This document shows, piece after piece, positions 46,463 through 57,184 of a stretch of 64,000 nt of DNA. The stretch's first letter is position 1. Every line of letters starts with the position of its first letter. The notes beneath the pieces were generated by a model that ran no database searches, was not told where the DNA came from, and was given only the letters and a program-made list of their open reading frames with translations. The DNA lies in assembly GCF_002127325.2 (NCBI RefSeq), contig NC_035437.2:163779408-163843407 (forward strand), given 5' to 3'. The position numbers and the translations under genes are program-made. Origin of the DNA: Helianthus annuus (taxonomy: Eukaryota; Streptophyta; Magnoliopsida; Asterales; Asteraceae).

Positions 46463-47982
46463 TCCTCCCCCCGTTGATCTGGAATTTCGTCCCGAAATTC
46501 CGAAGTAGTAGCTTCAGCCTCAGTAGTGGTAGCATTGGTTTCGAATAACTGGGGGTACTTTTCTGTCATCCTGTCTTCGCGTTCCCAGGTGTACTCTGGG
46601 CCACGTTTGGAGTTCCAACGAACTCGAACAAGAGGGATTCTCTTGCTTTTGAGGACCTTCACATCCCGGTCCGTGATTTCTACTGGTTCCTCGACGAACT
46701 GCAACCGCTCGTCGATAGTGAGTTCCTTAAAAGGAATGATGAGGTTTTCATCTGATAGGCACTTCTTTAAGTTCGATACATGAAAGACATTGTGAACTGC
46801 CCCGAGTTCAGCGGGTAGGTTCAACTTGTATGCTACTTTGCCAATCTTTTCTATGATTTCGAATGGTCCGACGTACCGCGGATTTAGTTTGCCCCGTTTG
46901 CCAAAACGTACCACACCCTTCCAGGGTGAGACTTTCAATAAAACCCGGTCCCCGACCTGAAATTCCAAAGGCTTTCTACGCTTGTCCGCGTAGGCTTTCT
47001 GACGGTCGCGTGCTGCCGCCATGCGTTGTCGTATCTGTGCAATCTTTTCTGTGGCGTCCACTACAATCTCTGGACCCGTGATTTGACTATCCCCCACCTC
47101 TGCCCAACAGAGAGGTGACCGGCATTTACGCCCGTACAATGCCTCAAATGGAGCGGCTTGAATGCTGGTGTGATAACTGTTATTGTACGAAAACTCCACC
47201 AAAGGAAGGTGCTTTTCCCAGCCATTGCCGAAATCGATAACGCATGCCCTAAGCATGTCTTCTAGAGTTTGGATCGTTCGCTCAGACTGCCCATCCGTCT
47301 GAGGGTGATATGCTGTGCTCATGTCTAACCTTGAGCCGAAAGATTTGTGCATCGCTTGCCATAGCTCTGACGTGAATCGTGCATCGCGATCCGAAATGAT
47401 AGATGTGGGCACCCCGTGCCTCGAAACAACTTCTTTTAGATAAACGTCTGCAAGAGTGGAGAACTTATCCGTTTCCTTTATCGGTAGGAAGTGTGCAGAC
47501 TTGGTGAGTCGATCCACGATCACCCATATAGTGTCGTTTCCCCGCTGAGATCTAGGTAAGCCTGTAACGAAATCCATGGAAATTTCTTCCCATTTCCACT
47601 GTGGTATCTTAGGCTGCTGAAGTAGGCCAGCTGGTTTCTGATATTCAACCTTGACTCTCGCACAGGTCAAGCATTTTCCAACGTACGTAGCGATGTGGGC
47701 CTTCATGCTAGGCCACCAATAGGTAGTGCTGATGTCGTGGTACATTTTATCCAACCCTGGATGTACCGAATAGCGAGACTTGTGAGCTTCATCCATTACA
47801 AGTTCGCGTAGACCGCCATAAAGTGGGACCCAAATACGCCCCGTTACATAGTAGGCGCCGTCTGCCTTCTGTTCCATTTGCTGTCGTGAGTCGCGTAAGG
47901 CTTCAGCCTTGACGTTTTCGGGCTTCAGTGCTTCTGTCTGAGCATCTCGTATCTGTGCTGGAAGGCTAGACTGAATCGTAAG
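46438..47982 (-). CDS. pol: Element F integrase with chromodomain
   Basis: The frame continues from the RT/RNase H part after a premature TAG at 47983-47985; from the first ATG (47877) it encodes 479 residues. The HHCC zinc finger ([10 protein letters not shown] to CLTC, about residues 32-72), the DDE core ([25 protein letters not shown]) and the GPEYTWE chromodomain near residue 440 are all intact. The reading frame runs past the LTR border to 46438 inside the 3' LTR. Integrase joins element DNA to the chromosome in the nucleus. In an intact relative the whole would be one polyprotein with Gag; here the stop separates it. Confidence 0.92.
   Translation of the reverse strand, partial: LTIQSSLPAQIRDAQTEALKPENVKAEALRDSRQQMEQKADGAYYVTGRIWVPLYGGLRELVMDEAHKSRYSVHPGLDKMYHDISTTYWWPSMKAHIATYVGKCLTCARVKVEYQKPAGLLQQPKIPQWKWEEISMDFVTGLPRSQRGNDTIWVIVDRLTKSAHFLPIKETDKFSTLADVYLKEVVSRHGVPTSIISDRDARFTSELWQAMHKSFGSRLDMSTAYHPQTDGQSERTIQTLEDMLRACVIDFGNGWEKHLPLVEFSYNNSYHTSIQAAPFEALYGRKCRSPLCWAEVGDSQITGPEIVVDATEKIAQIRQRMAAARDRQKAYADKRRKPLEFQVGDRVLLKVSPWKGVVRFGKRGKLNPRYVGPFEIIEKIGKVAYKLNLPAELGAVHNVFHVSNLKKCLSDENLIIPFKELTIDERLQFVEEPVEITDRDVKVLKSKRIPLVRVRWNSKRGPEYTWEREDRMTEKYPQLFETNATTTEAEATTSEFRDEIPDQRGEDVTPQENQ
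46463..46501 (-). other. Element F polypurine tract and hairpin
   Basis: The minus-strand purine tract AACGGGGGGAGGA abuts the LTR. GGAATTTCG-TCC-CGAAATTCC (46481-46501) is a perfect 9-bp inverted repeat in the last codons of the integrase frame. Confidence 0.85.
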
Positions 47983-50900
47983 CTATAGCGCTCGCACGCG
48001 CCGAGGTAAAGTGTCTTTCCGACTAAGGGCGTCAGCCACAACATTGGCTTTGCCTGGATGATACTTGATGGCGCATTCATAGTCATTCAGTAACTCAACC
48101 CATCTTCGTTGACGCATGTTCAAATCCTTCTGCTTGAGGATATGCTCGAGACTCCTGTGATCGGTGTAAATCGTGCACCTGGTACCGTACAGGTAGTGTC
48201 GCCATATCTTAAGCGCGAAAACAACAGCTCCCAGCTCTAAATCGTGCGTCGTGTAGTTGCGTTCATGAACCTTGAGTTGACGAGAGGCGTAAGCAATAAC
48301 CTTGTCGCGCTGCATTAACACACATCCAAGTCCCCGAATGGATGCATCACAATATACCACGAAGTCATCTGTGCCCTCTGGCAATGAGAGGATAGGTGCA
48401 CTGCAAAGTCTATCCTTTAAGTGTTGAAAAGCAGTCTCCTGGGGTTCTCCCCAGCGATAGGTAACACCCTTCTGTGTCAGTAGCGTAAGCGGCTGCGCAA
48501 TCTTCGAGAAATCCTTGATAAACCGTCTGTAGTAACCCGCCAAACCCAAGAATTGGCGTATTTCTGTCGGTGTACGCGGTGCAGGCCAGTTTCTGATCGA
48601 ATCTACCTTGGATGGATCGACATGGATCCCATCCCTGTTCACCACATGGCCTAAGAAGTGGACTTCACGTAGCCAGAAGTCGCATTTAGAAAGCTTGGCG
48701 TACAACTGTTCCTTCCGAAGGAGTTCCAATATCAGACGAAGATGTTGCTCGTGTTCCTCCTGACTCTTGGAGTAAATCAGAATGTCGTCGATGAATACTA
48801 TGACAAACTTGTCAAGATAGGGTTTGCACACCCTGTTCATAAGGTCCATAAATACGGCAGGCGCGTTCGTTAACCCGAACGACATGACAAGAAACTCGTA
48901 GTGGCCATAACGAGTTCTGAATGCAGTCTTGGAGACGTCCTCATCCCGGACTCTCAGCTGATGATACCCTGACCTCAAATCTATCTTCGAGTAGTAGCAC
49001 GACCCTTGCAACTGGTCGAATAAGTCGTCTATGCGTGGAAGAGGATAACGGTTCTTCACCGTCACCTTGTTGAGTTCACGGTAGTCGATGCACATCCTGA
49101 ACGTACCGTCTTTCTTTTTCACGAAAAGTACTGGAGCTCCCCAAGGCGAAGAGCTTGGACGGATAAAGCCCTTTTCCAAGAGCTCTTGCAGCTGCTTTGA
49201 CAGTTCCTCCAATTCTGATGGAGCTAGACGGTATGGTGCGCGAGCTATGGGTGCTGCTCCCGGAGCGAGCTCGATTTGAAATTCGACCTGACGATGAGGC
49301 GGTAAGCCATGTAAGTCTTCAGGAAACACCTGAGGGTAATCACGTACAATTGGAATATCCCCCAATTTCTTTTCCTTTGCTGATGCGTCTGTAACGAGAG
49401 CCAGAATGGCTGTGTGACCCTTTCGTAACCATTTCTGAGCCTTCAAGAAAGAGATGATGCCGACCACAGCACCACTCTTGTCGCCTTGAACTTCTAGAGG
49501 TTCCTGACCAGAACGAGGAATGCGAATAACCTTCTCGCTGCATAAGATTTCTGCCTGGTGTTGGGACAACCAATCCATCCCAATCACGACGTCGAAACTA
49601 CCCAAAACTATGGGAATGAGATCAATAGAGAAGGCTTGACCAGCTAGGATAAGATTACAACCCTGAACTACGTGCGTGGCTTCTAAACTTTTACCGTTAG
49701 CTAACTCTACTACATGTTTGGTGGGTAAAAGTGTTGGTGCACGTTTTAGCAGTTGACACATTTTCACAGACATATAGCTTGTATCCGCACCCGAATCAAA
49801 CAAAACAGTAACGTAAATATGGTCGAGGAGAAACTTACCCATAACCACATTGGGATCGTTCACTGCATCGCCTCGACCTAGCACAAAAGCGCGTCCCCTA
49901 GCCTCGTTGCCATTATTGTTGTTGTTTCCGCCGTTGTTATGCCCATTGCCCTGGTTGTTGTTGTTGTTGCGGTTCTGGTTCAATTGAGGGCAATCGCGTT
50001 TGAAGTGACCTTCAGCCCCACACTGGAAACATCCCCGGTTTCCACGCTGTGGCTGCTGCTGCTGCTGGTTCTGTGGAGCGGGTTGCTGAGGCTGCTGATT
50101 CTGATTCGCAGGCCGTGGACTCCTATAGTCTTTGGCCTCGTGACCCATCTTAAGACACCTTTGACAACGACCCTTGTTACACGGGCCATTGTGATGTCTG
50201 TGGCAATTGTAACACTTAGGTTGACTTCCCTGATATCTCCTCTGTCTGTGGCCACCAGAGGATTGTTGACTGGGACTCTGATAGTGGTCAATCTTCTGCT
50301 GCTGAGCTTGTGGCTGAACGGATGCTGAACCTTTACTAGAATCTCCATCCCACTTTCTTTTGCTGTCGCTAGTAGTAGCAGGAGTAGCTGAAGGAGTGAC
50401 TGTAGTAGTAGCGTTAACACGCTTAGGCAGTTTATTCTGATCCACTGCCTGGTCGGTGATACGATGAGCGAGACGCTGGATTTCCTGGATGTTGTCGAGA
50501 TTAGCCGAAGTAACATGGCTCTGGATCTCTGGCGCCAATCCCTTGAGATACATCTCGATGCGCTTGTATGGAGGGTCCACCATAGTTGGGCACAATACGG
50601 CCAGCTCATTCGACCGTTTAGTATACGCTTCAATCTCTGATCCAACCATTTTCAGGTTATACAGCTCGTCTTCCAGCTTGTGAATATCTTCACGTGTACA
50701 ATACTCACGCTTGATGAGTTCCTTGAAATCGTTCCATGGGGTGGCGTTAGCAGCTGCCAACCCAAGAATCTGCACCTTCGCGTTCCACCAGGTTAGCGCG
50801 ATTCCTTCCAAAGTGCCGGTGGCAAACTTGACCTTGCGAGCCTCAGGGCACTCGCACATTTCGAATACTGATTCTAGCTTTTCAAACCAATGGAGGAGTC

Positions 50901-51165
50901 CCACTGCCCCCTCTGTGCCGCTGAAAGAATTTGGACGACAGTCCATGAAGTTCTTGAAAGTGCAGACAGGCTGCTGCGCGTGTTGACCTATTGTGTACGA
51001 ATAGGGCGAAGTTAAATACGAGAGTTAATGTAGGATCTAAAGATCCTAGTGTGTGCATATTCTGCAGGATATACTACCTGCTTGAGCTGCTGCAACTGCC
51101 GCAGCAACTTGTGCTTGTACGAGAGCCTCTAGCTGGGCTTGTGTCATGTTGATTCGTCCAGACAT
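47983..51165 (-). CDS. gag-pol: Element F Gag-protease-RT-RNase H
   Basis: An open 987-codon stretch (50946-47983) plus an upstream exon-like piece from ATG 51165 ([20 protein letters not shown]) that joins in frame if 50988-51077 is removed. Order: gag core ([25 protein letters not shown]), Gln-rich linker, knuckles (one degenerate, [14 protein letters not shown]; one complete, [14 protein letters not shown]), protease [12 protein letters not shown] (about residue 382 of the long stretch), RT with FIDDILIYS (about 719), RNase H VVYCDAS (about 864). All key catalytic residues I can see are present. The premature stop at 47983 ends it before integrase. Confidence 0.9.
50988..51077 (-). other. 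Probable 90-nt intron in element F gag
   Basis: On the minus strand the segment starts GTAGTATATCC after CAAGCAG and ends GTACACAATAG before GTCAACACG. It contains stop codons in the gag frame, is T-rich, and its removal joins the N-terminal piece to the gag core in frame. Splicing is inferred only. The alternative is translation from the later ATG at 50946. Confidence 0.6.
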
Positions 51166-51464
51166 GATCTTCATAGTAACAAGTAGCATAGGTAAGAATG
51201 GTTCGCGAGTAGGGCGATGACAGAAAAGTGTAAGCACGTAGGGTTTCTCATGTTATAGTATCATGTGTATCTAAGCGTAATGCGAGCAATGTTCTAAGCA
51301 GTTCTAGCAAACAGGCAATAAACATAAACCTTATTACCTAGGATGTCGAGTCTTGCACGTGGAGCGAAGCGTCGTTGTGGATCGTTGAGAGCACTGTTCT
51401 GGTTATAGTCCGGTTTTAATAAAAACGTCTTTCCCATATTAAAACCAAGTTCTCTATAACCAAT

Positions 51465-51477
51465 GGCTCTGATACCA
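51465..51477 (-). other. Element F primer-binding site
   Basis: GGCTCTGATACCA on the + strand; minus-strand TGGTATCAGAGCC fits initiator tRNA-Met. Three bases from the LTR. Confidence 0.95.
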
Positions 51478-51480
51478 ATC

Positions 51481-52243
51481 TGTCACACCCCCAAAATCCA
51501 CCCGCGGAGTACCACCGCTTGGGAGCGTGACTGACCAGGATCAAGCCATCAATCATATCAAACATAGCATTTAATAGTAAAAGTAATTAATGTAAATCAT
51601 CATGACATGATTAATGTTTCAAAACCAAATATCGTTTAAATAGCGGAAGCATAGTAATGTAAACCCAAAATAGTTATAAGTTCAGATATCGTTTATGATC
51701 CAGATCCCACAACAATCTGCTCCTCCCTGTGCAAGCTCCATAATGTACCTAAGGTCCGGATTACGAGTAGTAAGGATGATCCGAGTAGTGTGGATCTTGT
51801 GCCGTCGGGTTCCAAGTAAAACGAGAGAGAGAGAGCAAGAGCTTCTAGGGTTGTGTGTGTGTTATGTTTTGTAACAACAATGAGGATCAAATCCTTACCC
51901 AAGGGTTTAGTGTTTGCGAGTGGGGGAGTGGGCCGAGCCCACTCGGTTGCCTAATGGATCCGATTTCAAAGTGTGGCCCAAACGGGCTTGTGTGACCGGT
52001 TTGTGTAGTTTGGGCTCGTGCAACACATAACATACATACACACATAATGCACATAAACAAACATTCATTTAAAATCATATAATTCAGTTCTCATAAGCAC
52101 GTAACGTTACATCAAACCAAGTCTGAGGTTCGAGTTGTCACATTATCCCCAACTAATTGGAAATTTCGTCCCGAAATTTGGTATGCACTCACTGAGGGAG
52201 CTAGGTAAGTTATAACGTTCACTGGTTTTCCTGGGGTGTCACA
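51481..52243 (-). repeat. Element F 5' LTR
   Basis: A near-identical partner of 45698-46462. The open frame at 51887-52078 repeats that at 46106-46297 and is not a gene. Confidence 0.95.
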
Positions 52244-52248
52244 CAGAA

Positions 52249-52808
52249 ATTGGGGAAAAGCAACTATCTGGACCTGGGATAGTACAAGAAACAACCGACA
52301 AGATCAATCAAGTCAAGGATCGACTAAAAGCAGCACGTGATCGACAAAAGAGCTATGCTGATAACCGACGCAAACCGTTGGAATTTCAAGTAGGAGATAA
52401 AGTATTATTAAAAGTCTCTCCTTGGAAAGGAGTGGTAAGATTCATCAAACGAGGGAAGCTAAGTCCTAGGTATGTTGGACCTTTTGAGATTATTAGAAGA
52501 ATACGACATGTAGCCTATCAGCTACAACTGCTAGAAAAAATGGCAGGAATAGATGATGTATTCATGTATCAAATCTCAAGAAATGCTTAGCCAATGAATC
52601 ACTTGTAATACCTCTAAAGGATATAGAGGTAAATGAACAACTCAGATTTGTATAAAGACCTCTACAGATTGAAGACAGGAAAGTCAAGAACCTCAAGCAC
52701 AAGAGATTAGTTCTGTTCAAAGTAAAGTGGGACTCCAAGAGAGGACCAGAATACACATGAGAGCTTGAATCAGAAATGCAATGAAAATATCCACACCTAT
52801 TCCAGTAG
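52249..52808 (+). pseudogene. pol: Element E pol, second part: integrase end and chromodomain
   Basis: This continues the frame cut at 45697: the integrase C-terminal part ([41 protein letters not shown]), then after a frameshift near 52563 a chromodomain-like block with [13 protein letters not shown] near 52720. Stops interrupt the chromodomain, so it is decayed independently of the element F insertion. Confidence 0.9.
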
Positions 52809-52826
52809 ATCTCGAGGACGAGCTCT

Positions 52827-52844
52827 AAAATAAGGTGGGGAGGA
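52827..52844 (+). other. Element E polypurine tract
   Basis: AAAATAAGGTGGGGAGGA directly before the 3' LTR. The preceding AGATCTCGAGGACGAGCTCT is an imperfect inverted repeat, in the same place as the perfect hairpins of D and F. Confidence 0.85.
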
Positions 52845-54178
52845 TATAACAACCCTAAACCGACACCCTCGTAATATTTTTCGACACCCTAAAAATATTT
52901 AAAATACCCCAATATGTCCTAAAATACACCCCATACGTGAAAACGGACCCCGAATACCTTAAAAATCAAATTTTTAGGTTTGAGGCGGGCCGCGTAAGCC
53001 ACCCCTCAACCCTTACGCGGGCCGCGACAAGGTGAAAGCTGGCGAAACCCTGGGCCGCCACGTGGCCCAACACACGGCGAAGCTAGTCGATGACCCGGAT
53101 CACCTAAACCCTACCCGACCTACTACGCGGGCCGCGTAGGCCTTGGTCTCGTTTTACGCGGGCCGCGAGAAACCCAAACTCAGCCCCTATATAAGAAGGC
53201 ATCGGGCCTTCAGTCGAATTCGTCCCAAATCTTTCTTTCTCTCTTAAATTTCACATTGTAGGCATTATACTCGGGTATAATACCCCCCTAAATAGCGAAG
53301 TTCTGCTCCGTTGTAAGTATCATAACCCCTGGATACGTATTAGATACTCTGCCCGATTGATCTAGGGTTCCGTAACGGCTGTCGTGGTTCTGCCCGACGT
53401 AGTCATTGGAATGTCGTCTCGGGGAGGGTATTACTAATGTTAAAATGGGTTATTATACTAACACGCGTGCATTTGTGTAATTTATAGATTGTCACCAGGA
53501 AACCCTAAAGGATAATTTAAGACAGCAATGTGAGTAATCTCCTTTTTGTAAATTGTTTTTACAAAACCTCACACAATTAATTATATATTAAACAGTTATT
53601 GAGTATTTGTAAGGATACAATTACAGTCGGTAAATTTGGGGTTTTGTATACAAAATTTGTTACTGCCTTGCGAGGAGTAACATGACCATAAGTCGGAACG
53701 ACAGTATCGTGGGTGGTAATTGATATGACTTGGAAACAAATGTAATTGCGAGATCGCCCTCAATACTGTACAATGGTTTTTATTAAAACTTGATTGAAAT
53801 GGGATTCACTCACCAGTATTTCCCATTGACAAAATGTTTTTAAACGCGTTTCAGGTAACAAAATGTGAAAGCCAATTAAAAGCCAGCTGGACAGCACTGA
53901 AGGCTTGGAAAAGTGGCAATAGAGTTACCTAAAAGAAATAGATGTTTTTATTAAATAAAAATAGGATTTATTCTTATGAAAATATGTGTACTGAAAACTT
54001 GGGTTTTATCCCATGTGTTTAATATTATGAAAGTGTGGTATTTTACTCTGATAAAATATTTCCTAACTACGGTCCTAATGTAAATTCCGCTGCCAAAATA
54101 GACAAAAATAAGATACCACCGAAACTGATCGCGACCGCCTGTTCTCAGATTTGTAATAGGGGGACTGGGGTTGCCACA
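52845..54178 (+). repeat. Element E 3' LTR
   Basis: Starts TATAACAACCC, ends GGTTGCCACA. TATA box TATATAAG at 53188-53195. It lacks about 19 bp present in the 5' LTR near 39300-39320 and shows scattered substitutions. Confidence 0.93.
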
Positions 54179-54198
54179 TTTTAAAACATTCTTTTGGT

Positions 54199-55022
54199 GT
54201 CTTTTCATGTCATCCTACAGTAAGTTTTTCTTTTTTGTTTTCGACTCTAGCTCAATACAATCACTAACTTTAAAAAGTCAAAATAAGGACACATTATACA
54301 TACTATTTTTCATGTTGGTCATTGTCTATTTGTCCAATCAGTCAACAAAATTATGATCTGATTTATTTTACTTTATATATGTATAACATTTAGAAGTCTT
54401 GAACAGAGTTTTTAAACATGTTTCAAACAACTATGTTGCTTAAAACAAAATGAAAATTAAAGCTTTTTTGAATTTTCTTTTGTATAAAACATTTGCTTCG
54501 ACCAAATAACATCAGTGTCCATATCAGTAGTATTGGAACTGGTACCGATATTCGTTTCTATAATTTTCGATTGATGTAAAACAAGTATTGATGTCCTTTT
54601 AGGCATATCACGATTTTATTTTTGGATTTTTCTCTTTTAGTTGCCATAGCGAATGCCCGATAACATAATGGACCGAACCGATAACCGCCGCAACATGTGG
54701 TTGAATATCATTAGTTTTATATGATAGTTTTTTATTTAATATTTGACAACATTGTGTAATTTACAATTTTTTAAAAATTAATGAGTACAAGTTATTAACA
54801 AATGAGATGCTTTATTAAGTGTTGATTAAAAATTAGGTACTTTGGTTGTTTTCATAGGTTTCTCCAGCCTCAGCCTCACGTGTCATCCACCTCATCATCT
54901 CACGTGTGAAAAATATGGAGGTGTGGTGTATCATGTGTGGAAAAATGGCCATATCATCTCACGTGTGATAGAGTGAGTGGTGCACCGAATAGTCATAGAT
55001 AGATAGGTTTGGGTATAATGAA
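54199..55022. other. Unassigned stretch, no gene seen
   Basis: AT-rich. CTCACGTGTGA-type sequences recur three times near 54877-54970. No coding frame of note. Confidence 0.4.
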
Positions 55023-56249
55023 GAGTAAATTACTTTTTTGGTCCTTGTGGTTTAGCCAGTTTAACCCGTTCAGCCTAAAAAGTAATCTTTTAACATATCA
55101 GATCTCGATGTTGCATTTTATAACGGTTTTGGTCTCTAACGCTAACTTTGTTACTTTTTTTTATAGTTAAGTGTAAGGGTAATTAGGTAATTATATATCT
55201 TAGGGGTTGTTTTTGATAATTACAAAGTTTTGTTAATATTTAAGAGATTATTAATGCAATTACACAAGTTTTTTTTTATTATTTCGGTATTTTCACGATT
55301 ATTATTTAAAAATATTTTTTATATATACAAATAAATATCTATTTTCATTAAGTGTTTTTTTATAAACGTCGTTTTTCAAAATCATTTGTTTTTTAATCTT
55401 TTTTTTAAATCGTCCATCGTTTTTGTAAAATTATTCATTTTTAAACCGGTTGTTTATTAAAATCATTCTTTTAAGGTTGTTTGTCTTTCAAGATTTTTAA
55501 ACGATTCATTTTATACCTTTTTTTAAATAATTTTTTAAAACTTTTTAAACGTAGATTATAAAAAAGGACGTTTATAAAAAACAAACCCTTAAAAAAATAA
55601 GTTAATAAGTGTAAGGTACTAAAAACACACGAATTTAATAAACGAAATGTTAAAAAAATAACAAATTTTGAATAAATAGACGGCCCAAAGAAATGGAAGA
55701 TTTGAAAAATAAATAAACCATTTTAAAAAAAAAAGTTTGAAAAATGAACGATCTGTTGCAAAAATTTTATTAGAATTTTTTTTTTCAAATCTTACATTTC
55801 TTTTGTTTTTTATACACGTCGTTTTGTAAAATTTAAAAATTGAACGACTTACAAAAATGAGTTGTTTAAAAAATAAATGATTTAAAAAAGAATGATATAA
55901 AACGAAGTGTTTAAAAAAAACTTTAAAAGACAAACGACTTTTGAAAATAACGATTTTAAAAAACAAATGTTTTAGATGGTTTTAAACAAAATGTAAAAAA
56001 ACAAATTATTTTTTAAAACGACTTTTATAAAAACAAATGGTTAATGAAAATACATATTTATTTATATATTAAACATAATTTGTTAAATAATATCCGTGAA
56101 AATAACGAAATAATAAAAAAAAAACTTAAGTGATTGCATTAGTAATCTCTTAAATATTAAAAGAACTTTGTAATTATCAAGAACAGCCCTAAGCTATATA
56201 ATAACCAAATTACTTTTACACTTAACTGCAAAAAAGTAACAAAGTTAGT
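55023..56249. mobile_element. Long inverted-repeat (foldback/Mutator-type) element, truncated
   Basis: From about 55143 (GCTAACTTTGTTAC) the sequence is repeated in inverse order back from 56249 (GTAACAAAGTTAG) for about 300 bp with good similarity (for example TGATAATTACAAAGTT with AACTTTGTAATTATCA). Toward the centre both arms are AAACGATTTTTAAA-rich. The left arm extends outward to about 55023 (GAGTAAATTACTTTTTTGG); its counterpart is missing on the right because element G begins at 56250. Non-coding. Target duplication cannot be tested here. Confidence 0.65.
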
Positions 56250-57124
56250 TGAAGGGGTATGGTCCCAGATCTCGCGTCAGCATGACCGCGAGTGACCATT
56301 ACCCTTATCAAAACCCCCACTAGCTAACAACTTACCTGTGTCCGTGCGGGAACGCGCGAACACAGTGGTCGAATCCAATCTGCCCAATGATGGAGGAGGA
56401 CTTACCTGGAATATGAGAACGGTATAGTAATGCGGCATGGCACCGCATCTGGTGTATGAAAACGGAAGTACTCACAGCGATGCGGCCTAGCACCGCATCC
56501 AGTGAACACTTCTATCAATACAAGGGAGCTGGATAACAGCAACAGTCACCACAGACGACGATGCGGCTTGGCACCGCATCTCGTGTATTTCTTGATCAAA
56601 GAATGAGACGCGGGAACATCTAGAGTTACCGCAAGCAGCGATGCGGCCCGCACCGCATCCTGTGCACTCAGCAAGTGGGACTGACACCACAGAGCAAGTA
56701 GCACCAATGACAGCCGCCTGTCAGGTCTACGTAAGCGACAGGCTGACGTGGCTTCACCTCCACAACCGACAGGCCTGACACACCTGCAAAGGTGCAGCAT
56801 GTCGTCAGTCTATCCGTCCACATCCTCCTTCACTCCTCGGCTATAAATACCAACCACAAACCAGGTTTGAGGTATCTCTTCACAACTCCCTCACTACTAC
56901 TACTATCATACCTTGCTTCCCAAGCAGACTACTGATTCTCACGCCGGAGAGTGGTAACAAGGAGCACCCCCCACCCCATCCTCCTTGTTACGAGTCACGG
57001 TTTGTTTCCTTGTGCAGGTGATCAACCGGCGGACGATCTAGCCAGCGATCCTCGAGAGGAAGGGATTAACCCTTCTTGACGAGACCAGTGTGTTAACCCT
57101 GCCCGGTTAACCATTGTTTCATCA
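56250..57124 (+). repeat. Element G 5' LTR
   Basis: The start is set at TGAAGGGGTATGG, where the inverted-repeat element stops, and the end at TTTCATCA before the PBS. TATA box TATAAATA at 56842-56849. It contains four hairpins at 56430-56659. Without the 3' partner the start is inferred. Confidence 0.75.
56430..56659 (+). repeat. Four GATGCGG/CCGCATC hairpins in element G LTR
   Basis: Perfect 6- or 7-bp arms with 6-7 nt loops all ending GCA: 56430-56448, 56479-56499, 56560-56580, 56640-56659. Spacing is about 50, 80 and 80 bp, so they appear to be remnants of an approximately 80-bp tandem unit upstream of the TATA box. Confidence 0.85.
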
Positions 57125-57125
57125 T

Positions 57126-57142
57126 TGGCGCCCACCGCTACT
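57126..57142 (+). other. Element G primer-binding site
   Basis: TGGCGCCCACCGCTACT, one base after the LTR; the first seven bases fit the TGGCGCC class used by Tat elements. The rest does not match a tRNA I can name. Confidence 0.65.
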
Positions 57143-57184
57143 CTTAGCACTTTTTTTAAGCATCCCCATCCCTCTCAAAAGATC

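Larger units (their letters stand above)
45698..52243 (-). mobile_element. Element F: young chromovirus inserted in element E
   Basis: LTRs of 765 and 763 bp are flanked by CAGAA (45693-45697, 52244-52248). By eye they differ by five substitutions and one 2-nt GA-repeat length change, so insertion is recent. Order on the minus strand: LTR, initiator-Met PBS, gag with a probable 90-nt intron, protease, RT, RNase H, one premature stop, integrase with chromodomain, polypurine tract, LTR. Chromodomain and integrase motifs place it among Tekay-like chromoviruses, distinct from D and E in LTR sequence and in lacking an extra ORF. Confidence 0.95.
39180..54178 (+). mobile_element. Element E: chromovirus with extra ORF, split by element F
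   Basis: LTRs 39180-40532 and 52845-54178 are bordered by TTTTA (39175-39179 and 54179-54183). On the + strand: LTR, initiator-Met PBS, extra ORF, gag-PR, RT, RNase H, integrase, broken chromodomain, polypurine tract, LTR. Element F interrupts the integrase at 45697/52244. Both LTRs start TATAAC instead of the usual TG. Several frameshifts and stops make it defective. Its sequence differs from D and F, so it represents a third chromovirus family. Confidence 0.93.
38545..54190. mobile_element. hAT-type MITE split by element E
   Basis: The left end CAATGTTTTAAAAACCGGT (38545) pairs with the inverted right end AATGTTTTAAAAACCGGTAA, whose halves now lie on either side of element E. Flanks CTTTTAGT (38537-38544) and CTTTTGGT (54191-54198) agree at seven of eight bases. 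Without element E it is about 640 bp. Inner motifs such as ACCGGTTTATACCGG near 38650 are repetitive. Confidence 0.65.
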
